Of a stretch of DNA of 64,000 nucleotides, positions 22,859 through 32,265 are shown in pieces (position 1 is the first letter of the stretch; each line of letters begins with the position of its first letter). The notes under the pieces were generated by a model that worked only from the letters and a program-made list of their open reading frames with translations, was not told where the DNA came from and searched no databases. The stretch is taken from positions 51,236-115,235 of the forward strand of contig WNNJ02002095.1 of assembly GCA_012934845.2 (NCBI GenBank), in the 5' to 3' direction. Both the position numbers and the translations under genes were made by a program. Source of the DNA: Pomphorhynchus laevis (lineage: Eukaryota > Acanthocephala > Palaeacanthocephala > Echinorhynchida > Pomphorhynchidae).

Positions 22859-23425
22859 GATCTATATAGATTACTCAGGTTTCGCGCCTATCGTTTTAGC
22901 CATAATCAAAGATTTCCTTGCATAATCTTCAGTTGGATTACGATTGAGCTACATACATTGATTACGGTCTAGTTATTTTATCTATATACGTGTGGCTATT
23001 AATCTAAGCAATCATCATAGATCTAAAGGCGAATGCGGGATAGCAGGAATAGATTCTTGTCAGAATCCAAGACGATAATGTTAATTTTTGGTAATTTGTG
23101 TTAACCAAAATTGACATTAAAATATTAAAATGTATATTAAGATCTATATAGATTACTTAGGTTTCGCGCCTTTCGTTTTAGCCATAATCAAGCATTTCCT
23201 TGCATAATCTTCTGTTAGATTACGATTGAGCTACCGATATTGATTATGGTCTAGTTATTTTATCTATATACGTGTGGCTATTAAACTAAGCAATCATCAT
23301 AGATCTAAAGGCGAATGCGGGATAGCGGGAATAGATTCTTGTCACAATCCAAGACGATAATGTTAATTTTTGGTAATTTGTGTTAACCAAATTGACATTA
23401 AAATATTTAAATGATTTTGAAGGCT
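22859..23425 (+). repeat. Tandem duplication, about 282 bp, right arm only
   Basis: GATCTATATAGATTACT...GGTTTCGCGCCT starts at 22859 and again at 23141, and both units run on through GGCGAATGCGGGATAGC and GTTAACCAAA. The left arm (15120-15400) has one unit. The duplication therefore arose after the arms were made. Confidence 0.85.
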
Positions 23426-24363
23426 AATTTGAAGCCTCTTTGGGGTATATTGGCCTATTAGCTTTTCTAAGTTTGGCTTAAGCAATGGGTTTTGGTCCCA
23501 TCATAGCTCTAAACCCTGTCCCATCATAGCTCAAACCTGCCATAATTAGGGATTGATAGGAACATAGTTAAATATTGCTTTTAACTTGCCTTATGAATTC
23601 TGATAGGTAAGTTTGTGTTTAAGTGAATGCTGAAATAAGTTGTTAACAATAATCATATTGTTAGCTACGGCATCAAAACTAGACGACGGAGACAATTTTT
23701 GTTGATAGCATCTTGTCCAAATTTCCCGGTTGTCTATTCACAGACAGTTCGTTTTAAACCCTCATATGCGTTAAAATAGTTGCACTTAACGATCAGATCT
23801 GCGTGTAGAATTATGCTCATCGCCTTAGCGGCAGGCATCTTTGTACTTGCTTCTGCTATCGCATATTCAGAATTATTTAAACTTTCACCGTCCCTTTTAA
23901 GATAATATATTAAGGCTACTGCATCATTATGATAATGATATTACATTATGATAAATACAGTAAGTTGTATTAATTTCGATGTTTTAAAATAACTTTAATA
24001 ATCATAACATACACGGTCCTTGGTCGATAAATTAAATATGAAAATTCAGATTTTGAAGTTAAATAAGCACAAATAATATTTCAATGTAAATAACCAGAAC
24101 TTATTGATATAAATGTGAAATAGATACACGTGCATTGTTAATTTGTATAAAATTATAGTTCGCTCATATTACCAATACCCACAGTTCCACTAAATAAATT
24201 TTACTATGTTGCATACAATATCAACCACACTACATCATCTAGTCTATTTAATAAGTCTATCGTTTAATCGGATAATATATTATTAAATTAGAAACACTTT
24301 TCATTTTGAACACAATATTTCTTTGAACTGGATGTCGTAATATTTCCGTTCTTAACATTTTAG

Positions 24364-24612
24364 TATTGCCAAGTACTTAAAGAAATTGAATTTCTAAACA
24401 TTTATTCCGAAAGTATTGCTGAGACTGAAAATACCATCTCATTGATAAATGATTCACAAGAAATTCTGAAATTAGCCGCACTCCTGTCTGAACTGGCTTA
24501 TGTACACAATGAGATCAGGAGAACAACGGACACTGCAGAATTTTGTCTCGCAGAATTTATCTGGTTGAAATTCAATGAGTATATAAGCGAAGCCACTGAA
24601 ACACTTACATGG
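24364..24612 (+). pseudogene. Dynein exon 7, right copy (undamaged form)
   Basis: Opens after TTTTAG with VLKEIEFLNIYSESIAETEN and continues through AALLSELAYVHNEIRRT to YISEATETLTW, matching INFN..L..VL.E..YL...........L....W.N......L..AL.TLTW of DNAH tails. The frame is open where the left copy has a stop, a frameshift and a deletion. The donor is uncertain; GTGATG after TGG-C (24613) is my best guess. Confidence 0.72.
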
Positions 24613-24710
24613 CGTGATGCAGTTAATTTTAATCTAAAATAATAATTGTATGATTTAACATTACTTAATATCTTTAAACGTAAACGGCATTAATGATTTA
24701 GACTTATGTC

Positions 24711-24952
24711 AGGGCAAAACTGCAGAGGCGTATGAAAATTTGAAAGAAGTTGTAACAAATTTAACTAAGTGCAGAGAGAGTAGAACATGCATTTAGTCCA
24801 TCTAAAGTATTGCTGCAATCAATTATCATCCAATCGAACACGAAATCACTTGATATTCTATGCCCTGATAAGCATAAATTCATCTTATCACATTTTGCCA
24901 ACGTTGGCCAATGGGCTGATAAAGTCGAACATGTTCTAGAGGTAGATATTAG
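24711..24952 (+). pseudogene. Dynein tail exon after exon 7, present only in the right copy
   Basis: After TTATGTCAG the sequence encodes AEAYENLKEVVTNLTK and, in a frame shifted by one near 24775, HAFSPSKVLLQSIII, LDILCPDKHKFILSHFANVG and ADKVEHVLE before GTAGAT. It aligns with V..IQ.IM..W...LF.RKD....LL.L.DR...L...Y..I...G..I..LLEEN of DNAH9/17. The frameshift means the right copy is damaged too. All but the last part is deleted from the left arm. Confidence 0.65.
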
Positions 24953-25610
24953 TTTTGTACAATAGGATAATGTTTATTATCTTAAATAATGCAAAATCAT
25001 ATATATTAATCAAAATTTATGTAGAACTAAGTAAACTATTAAAATTTCGTCATCCGGATGCATGCATATTTTGAATGATTACTTCATAACTCATGTCAAC
25101 TGTCAACAATAATCAATGAAGAAGGTATTGCAAACCACACATCCAATTAACATGATATCTTTTCATATGTTTGTATTTCCCATTAGAACTTACATTTCGA
25201 TAAAACAAAATTCTTCTGTAATAGATCCAAGCAGAAGAAAATAAAATGCTTGTTTATTTTTAGGCACAAAAGTCAAAAAGACAACTTTATAACTGAAGCT
25301 AATGTAGATGCAATTAATATCCCATAATGATATATTTTAATATATTTAATATATTTAATGATATATTTTAATGATATAGTTTTGTCCACTATTTTTATTA
25401 TAGTTGTGTTTAGATAATCCATTATGTGTCTACTTTATAACATGCTTTATGGTTTTATAAAGATCTCTTATTAATGAGCTTTTTTAATTTTGAATTGTAT
25501 CCATTTTTAAAGAAAATTGAGTGTCGTGCTCAGAGCTGGATTTATCGTTAGATTTTAGTGGACATGATATTTAGATACAAATGTATTGATGCTATGTTAA
25601 AATAATTTAG

Positions 25611-25793
25611 GAGATTCATGAAGATTTTGAAGACGCAGACACTAAGGCTTGGAATACATTTACTGCAAGCGTAGACATGAGAGTACTTCACCGACTTTAT
25701 CAAATAGTAAAATTGAACATTCAATCATTATACTCTGTAATGGTCGATCGGTTCACTCATCAAACTGTAGTAACAGTGAACTTAAAGCTACTT
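25611..25793 (+). pseudogene. Dynein exon 8, right copy
   Basis: Mirror of 13093-13275; 61 open codons, with small differences (DADTKAW for DADTEAW, RLYQIV for RLYEIV). Confidence 0.8.
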
Positions 25794-25853
25794 GTAAGCA
25801 TTTGATTGTGTGGTTTAATTTGTAATTATTGATGCATTTTGAATTCAACTTAG

Positions 25854-25989
25854 GATTCTGAAATTAAATGTGAACCCTCTCTCGATATATCGGAGCCGAC
25901 CGGTTTGTATAATGAACTTTTTACATTAATCGACGATATTATTTATCAATCTGGAATACTAAAACGCATTATTGAAGAAGATAATCCAG
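25854..25989 (+). pseudogene. Dynein exon 9, right copy
   Basis: Mirror of 12897-13032, same two alternative donors (GTAGCT, GTATGA). Confidence 0.78.
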
Positions 25990-26656
25990 GTAGCTACCAG
26001 GTATGATCAAAATTGCTTTGTTTTAAATGTGTTAGAATGAAGTGTTTCACTCAAAGCATTCGTGTTATATGCATTCTTGTCGTTCAATCTAAGCAGTATC
26101 ACCAATATTCTTTAACTTTACTTTGAATTTCAAAATATATTTATAATTTATAACAAATAAATTAGCAATTAATTCATAACAAATTAGCATTTAATTTATA
26201 TCAAATAAATTAGCATACATAAGCATTTTATTTAAATGCATTTTGTTTTATATATATTCGTCATGATATATATAGAAGCATATATATATTCGTCATGATC
26301 GCATAATTATTATAATTTACTTAATAAATACTGGTTATTATTAAACTATTCATATATACAATCAAAACGATCACATACGAAATTAGATCTTGTTATAAAG
26401 CATACATTATACTATAGAGTATATGAACGTTTTTAAAAATCCATAAAATTTTAATATATACCGCAATATCATTGATTTTTGGTATCTATAAAGTTATGCA
26501 GATTTATAATTCAAACTCAAAATAGTTATTAAGAAACTAGAATTTTAGTTTAATAAATATATAATTAGTAAAATATGTAATTTTGTTTAGAAGGATTTTG
26601 TTATATTTAAAGTGAATGTGGTACCACTTTGTGCATAGATTTTGTTTGAAATTTAG

Positions 26657-26916
26657 CAAGTCATAGAAGAATGCAAAGAGTTAATTCCACTAAAAACCAA
26701 ATAATGGAACATTCACAATTAGGAATCAAAGAAGCAGTTATATTTGTTTCTAAACTAGAAGTTTATTCTCATTTATGGAAAAACAACAGAGACGATTTCA
26801 TGAAACAATTCTTACAATTCTCGCGAACCCTAAGTGAACGAGATTTAAAACCCTTAGCATTAGATCCAGATCCGTCGTATTTTAAAGCATCAAACTTACA
26901 GGATATCCAAACTAAG
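26657..26916 (+). pseudogene. Dynein exon 10, right copy
   Basis: Mirror of 11970-12229 with WKNNRDDFMKQFLQFS conserved; open to the GT donor. Confidence 0.83.
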
Positions 26917-27809
26917 GTAACTTTTTTTGACTTCGTTACTGCACAAAATGAATAATGTATCATCTACAAAAGCTAATTGTAGATATGCTTATTTTAATAT
27001 TACTTTGTAAAATTGGATCGTGCGTTTGATCTTTATTCAGTTCCTAATTTTAAATTGTTAATTTTAAGCATTTGTATTTACGATTTATTTAGAAAAAATG
27101 ATTCATTGATACTTATTGAACTTTAACTAAGAATTAAGACGATATGATTTAAAATTAACCAATAACTAGAGCTGATGATTTTCTAGATTTCATTAAGTCA
27201 AAGTTCATATTTGTTCCTAGTAAATACAATCTTATGCACTTAAAATTAATGGCCAATTTTGGATCTTAATTCGCTAAACATGTTATATATTAATCGACAA
27301 GACGTTTTATCAACAACATATCTATATAGAGCATCGATTAAACTTTTAAATGTGCATTCATAAATGTTTAATTTCGCTCAAGTATTCTTTTTATTTATTT
27401 ATAAACCAATTGCTGTGATATATTAAATTTTGTACTAATATGATTGCAATATATTATTATACTCATTTTGTGATCGAGTCTTCTGATATCTGTACAATAG
27501 TCTTGTTTGCTAGTTGTAACTGACGCAATTAGTTACAACGCAATTAATTACTAGTCATAACTAATGCCGAATTAAATAAACAAAAAGTTTAAGAATTTTG
27601 TAATTATATATTATTCAATTTTTAACATGCTCGTTTATAAAACAGAACTTTTAAATTGCATGCTATACTTTGTTATACATTTTGCATTCTTATAAAACTG
27701 TTCAACATTGTATGTTCTTATTTACAAATAGACAAATCAATGTCTACAAATAATAAATGCTTGTTAAAAGCTTTTTACAATTCAAATTTTTTAAATAATT
27801 TTATTTTAG

Positions 27810-27979
27810 ATTGATTATTTTACAATATTGCTCACAGAATTAGAGATCATCCCTTCGAGTTTTGTGATACAGTCATGGTTGAAAATTGAAACGGTTGAAT
27901 TTAAACTTGCCGTAACACACCTATGTTCATTATGGAGAAACATGCTTATCAACTACCTTATTTCCTTTGTTACAACGAG
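27810..27979 (+). pseudogene. Dynein exon 11, right copy
   Basis: Mirror of 10907-11076. This is the last dynein exon on the plus strand; the arm ends 1.5 kb further on without another. Confidence 0.8.
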
Positions 27980-28035
27980 GTAAATATAAAACGTGTTGTT
28001 GTTTTTAGATATTTTGTAAGTTTTTTTTAATAAAT

Positions 28036-28470
28036 CATTTTCTAATTCTAGTTTAGAAACCTTAGTCTTTGCTCTGGGGTACGTCCTCAAGAGAAGAAGA
28101 CTAATCCCGAGATAGCCCAGGTACACCAAAGGCGCACCTGGGTTTTCCCATTCAACGACAGATGCTGGGCCCGTTTCTGAGCCAACATAAAAATAAAAAA
28201 ATCACATAAATAACGTTTCTTGTCTGTTTGTGCATTGATGCTGGAATCAAAGTCTTTGCTGACATTTGTTCATGTAACGTTTCCTTTTGTAGGGATCGCA
28301 GCAAATAAAACACAACAACGAAACAAAAAAACAAAAAATGTACAACAAAAGTACAAAACACATATGTATTCATAACAAAATGAAAAAAAGCGAATAAAAT
28401 AACAAAAAAGGCGATTGATATGATCATTATTAATGTGATCATTAAAAATTAAATCCATCAACAATAACCC
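28036..28470 (-). mobile_element. LINE 3' fragment plus PLE GIY-YIG trailer (right arm)
   Basis: Mirror image of 10425-10870: the Jockey/I-like LINE 3' piece (28036-28195) joined to the PLE trailer (28195-28470). The joint is the same in both arms, showing that both insertions predate the inverted duplication. Confidence 0.75.
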
Positions 28471-29497
28471 GTCCTATCAGAAAATATCAGAAAATATTTA
28501 ATTCTTCTATTCTAGCAAAATGCAAACATTACATTATTACAATTTAATATAAATCATACCTTATATTACTGAAAATAATTCTATTTGAAGGTCACGCAGT
28601 GCTAATTTGAACATTTCAACAGTTGTGCATACTTTATGGTTTCATTCTTTAACTAGTAGCCGTTTTGTACGCATAGGATGAGCTAAACTCACATGAACAA
28701 AAGATCGGACACCTCTTTGCATTACATGCTTTTACATGCCTTATACATGCTTTTATGCCACAATTTAGCATAATTTAAAAAAATCGATTCATCCAATTAG
28801 TTAACATTCATCGGGTATAGTTGAACGACAATAAAAATCATTTTATATTTCGTTAGTAACTACTAGCATCTTCAGAAAACTAACATTAATGTTAATATAC
28901 CATCCTGATCATAATTAATGTTAATTTCGATCAGGATGGATATATTTTTAATAAAAAAGTATAATATTTAGTATAATATACTAAAATAATATTAAATAAT
29001 ATTAATATTATATTAAATATATTATTTAATTTAACATAAAAAATATTGAATCTGTAAAAGCAGTGCTTAGAATATATAACTAAATTAGTGGTCGTAATGA
29101 AACTTTATATTTTACATAATTAAAATATAGGCTTGTGTTACTATTATGATTTTATAATTTCATTTTTATAACGTTCATCAAATAAATATTTTAGATTAAT
29201 TTTAAATAAAATTTAATATTTATTATTATTTTAAAATTTATTCTTATTAACAGTGAATTACAAATTGATTTATTTACAGTTTGTATAAACTTTAAAACAA
29301 TTTATATAAATATCTGGAACTTTTAAGTTCCAGGATTCCATATTAAGATAATTCAACTATAAGAATAATATTTCATAAAAATAATTAAAAATAAATTATT
29401 ATTTTATAAATTGTTTGTAAATTAAAATCATTTCAAATGCTTTTAATTTCGTTTATATTAAAATAAAATATTCTTTTTTATTAAATAAAATATTATA

Positions 29498-29830
29498 AAA
29501 TATTATATCATTAAATATCCATGCACAATACTGGTTAAACGACAACAAAAATCATTTTGATATTTCACTAGTAACTTCTAGCATCTTCAGAAAATTAACA
29601 TAAAAACGAAAAAATATCATATAAATAAAGTTTCTTGTCGATTTGCACATTGATGCTGGAATCAAAATCGTTGCTTACTCTTGTTCATGTAACATTTTCT
29701 GTTGTAGGGACCGCAGCAAACAAAACACAAAAATGAAACAAAAACACAAAAATAAAACAAAAACACTAAAAATGTACAATAAAAGTACAAAACAAAAAAG
29801 TGAAAAAATAAAATAACAAGATGATCACAT
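29498..29830 (-). mobile_element. PLE GIY-YIG element, 3' trailer at the outer edge of the right arm
   Basis: Reverse complement carries GCTGCGGTCCCTACAA, ACATGAACAA, ATTCCAGCATCAATG, AATTTTCTGAAGATGCTAG and GATTTTTGTTGTCGTTT. The last two also occur inside each arm (about 10005-10070 and 28820-28890). It starts within about 25 bp of the point where the inverted repeat stops. Confidence 0.75.
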
Positions 29831-30540
29831 TATTGATTTCAATGGAACTTCCAACAATCCATTGTTTCTTCTCTTTCTTCTCTTCACATACTCCTTATTC
29901 TACCTCCACCGTATCACTTCTTAATAATTTACATCCTTCCATAGTTGTTGATAGATTTAATTTTTTAAAAATAATACAATTTAGGCATTCTTTTATTGTA
30001 CAAAACAATATAATGGGATGTTGAATTTGTTTTTCATTAATTTAGTTTTCAAAATGATCACATTATTGATTTCGATGGAACTACCAACAGTCCATTGTTT
30101 ATAAAATCCCTTGTAAAGACTGGGATAAAATATACATAGGTCAAACTGGGCAAGGTATAAATAAGAAAGTAAGCCAGCATAAATACACACTTAAACGTGG
30201 AACAAGCAGTTCCTTAGTTGATCATAGCATTAATAATGATCACGTAATTGATTTCGATGGAACTACCATATTATCAAAAAATCTGGTATGTTTAAACGTA
30301 AGATCTTAGAAACGTGTTATATTAACAAACTAAAGAATAACTTAATGGTTGGTAATAAAGCTGAATTATCCGTAAAACTAATATAAACGAAAGTCTTTGA
30401 TTATAAAACAAAATATGTTACTATTTAAAATGTGTTGGTTTTTCATCTATTTTGTTATTTTATTTCTTCACTTTTTTGTTGTTGTGCTTTTGTTTGCTGC
30501 GGTCCCTACAAAAGAAAACGTTACATGAACAAGATATGCC
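29820..30540 (+). mobile_element. PLE GIY-YIG endonuclease domain and 3' trailer
   Basis: 30085-30400 encodes, on the plus strand, YKIPCKDWDKIYIGQTGQ, then SQHKYTLKRGTSSSLVDHSI and NNDHVIDFDGTTILSK, followed by KNNLMVGNKAELSVKLI in a neighbouring frame. The YKIPC...YIGQT...R/K...H...L..G pattern is the GIY-YIG endonuclease found at the C-terminus of canonical Penelope-like elements. The usual catalytic Arg after the YIG strand is replaced (GINKKVSQH). A truncated duplicate of the DHIIDFNGT strand lies at 29820-29870 and a partial one at 30050-30095. The trailer with GCTGCGGTCCCTACAAAAG follows. No RT of this element is attached. Confidence 0.82.
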
Positions 30541-30804
30541 AGTCTTCAAATAATCTTGGAGCACAATGACACATTTGAATCGGGCATACAAGATTTCTGT
30601 AATTTATATACGGATAACGATGCAAATATTTCCTGCTCGGATTACTGGAAGTTTTCAAAGCTGTCTCTGAATTTCGATCTAAGTACATTGACAACGCGCA
30701 TCATGCTGTTGTAGCTACAACAAGCACCTATTACAGCTGAGGCTCAATTGCCACTCCGTTGCATACTTCTGTCATCGCATCCGCTAATAAATCTCTGAAA
30801 TCAT
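30541..30804. other. Unassigned stretch
   Basis: Mixed-composition sequence between the PLE trailer and a CR1-like LINE; no frame or repeat that I recognise. Confidence 0.4.
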
Positions 30805-31565
30805 TTCATCAAACATATCTCCTCCAACTGTATATTTCGCTTCATCGATCATCCCCATAGTCCACAATCTCACTTTCTTAGGCTTCCATTTCGATGATCA
30901 CCTTTCCCTTAAACCCTTCGTCCGTGATAAGGTCCGCTCTTCTAACTTAATTCTCCGTGATATCCGCCGTATCCGCCCCCTTATCGACTTCCGTTCTTGC
31001 ATGTATCTTCTTTCATCGCTTCTTTCCCCTAAAATCGATTATTGCCTTAGCCTTTTCGCCAATTCTCCAAAATCAATCATCCTACCCGTACAACGAATAA
31101 TCAACACCGCCGTTCGAGTGATCTTTCGTCTCCGTCGCTTCGACCACACATGCACATATTTTGCCCAACTCTCCTGGCCCACCATACACATCCGCATCAA
31201 ACTCCGCCTTCTTCTCGTTACCTTTCGTCTTATCGCTGTCGGCTCCCCATCGTTCATCAACCTTCCTTTCTTAGACGATACTCGCCCCACCTCGCTATCG
31301 CTTCGTTCCTGTCATACCCTCTTACTCCACGTTCCTAATTACTCCAACAACTACGGTCTCCGATCCTTCCTCGTCGCTGCCTCACAACTCCCTCTCGACA
31401 CCTGATTCAACTCCCTCTCGACGTCCGCCGCATCCCCTCCTTTATCATATTCAAACACCTCCTCCGTTCACACCTTCTCGACACCTGATTCACAGTCTTG
31501 TTTTGTTGTGGTCATGTAAGCGTGCGCTGGCACGCATTTGCCACGTTAAAATAAATCCCTTTTTT
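30805..31565 (+). mobile_element. CR1/L2-like LINE, RT C-terminal region and 3' end
   Basis: Encodes FLGFHFDDHLSLKPFVRDKV, RDIRRIRPLIDFRSCMYLLS, SPKIDYCLSLFANSPKSII and FDHTCTYFAQLSWPTI. The LG...D..L......V.......LR.I...R..L......L...F..S.LDYC..L....P......LQ...N.A.R plus W.P...R chain is the thumb region of CR1/L2/Rex LINEs. The copy ends with the conserved GTAAGCGTGCGCTGGCACGC stem-loop, ATTTGCCACGTTAAAATAAAT and a short A/T tail. Confidence 0.85.
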
Positions 31566-31745
31566 AAATCATTATGCCGAGATATCAAAAGACCATCCCT
31601 CCTACACGAGAGAGAGCATGACCAATATCAAATTTTAATCCATAACAACATTGTTTTGTTATATATGTCGGTGTCCAACCATATCGGGTCGCTACTGCAT
31701 CACGAAACTCGTTGGTGAACAAGTGCATTCTAAATGCTGATATTG
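31270..31745. repeat. 520-bp-period direct repeat, unit 1
   Basis: Near-identical to 31789-32265. The unit spans the end of the plus-strand CR1-like LINE and the neighbouring end of the minus-strand RLE LINE, so it copied the junction between two elements. Differences include one base insertion (GACACCTGATTC versus GACGCCTGGAATC). Confidence 0.9.
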
Positions 31746-31788
31746 ACGATATCAGCATTTAGACGATAAATGCTGATATCGTCAATAT
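31746..31788. repeat. Palindromic filler between the duplicated units
   Basis: With its flanks it forms an inverted repeat: GATATTGACGATATCAGC...TTA, the five bases GACGA, then the exact complement. It is assembled from the TAAATGCTGATATTG word that ends each unit, as expected from template switching during the duplication. Confidence 0.85.
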
Positions 31789-32265
31789 CTTAGACGATAC
31801 TCGCCCCACCTTGCTATCGCTTCGTTCCTGTCATACCCTCTTACTCCACGTTCCTAATTACTCCAACAACTACGGTCTCCGATCCTTCCTCGTCGCTGCC
31901 TCACAACTCCCTCTCGACGCCTGGAATCAACTCCCTCTCGACGTCCGCCGCATCCCCTCCTTTATCATATTCAAACACCTCCTCCGTTCACACCTTCTCG
32001 ACACCTGATTCACAGTCTTGTTTTGTTGTGGTCATGTAAGCGTGCGCTGGCACGCATTTGCCACGTTAAAATAAATCCCTTTTTTAAATCATTATGCCGA
32101 GATATCAAAAGACCATCCCTCCTACACGAGAGAGAGCATGACCAATATCAAATTTTAATCCATAACAACATTGTTTTGTTATATATGTCGGTGTCCAACC
32201 ATATCGGGTCGCTACTGCATCACGAAACTCGTTGGTGAACAAGTGCATTCTAAATGCTGATATTG
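31789..32265. repeat. 520-bp-period direct repeat, unit 2
   Basis: Second unit; includes a second copy of the CR1-like 3' stem-loop (32040-32055). It flows without a break into the remaining RLE LINE coding sequence, so it, rather than unit 1, keeps the original right-hand junction. Confidence 0.9.

Larger units (their letters stand above)
21031..29497. repeat. Right arm of the large inverted repeat (8467 bp)
   Basis: Reverse-complement copy of 9386-17222, so dynein exons 3-11 appear here on the plus strand. It lacks exons 1-2 and all exons after 11, hence cannot make a dynein by itself. It keeps the 352 bp deleted in the left arm and has its own tandem duplication at 22859-23425. Identity breaks sharply at AGGTG (21031) and after TATTATA (29497). 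Confidence 0.92.

Noticed and set aside
21031-29497. A second, divergently transcribed dynein gene
   Set aside because: It lacks exons 1-2, everything after exon 11, and a promoter; it is a partial copy of the neighbouring gene.
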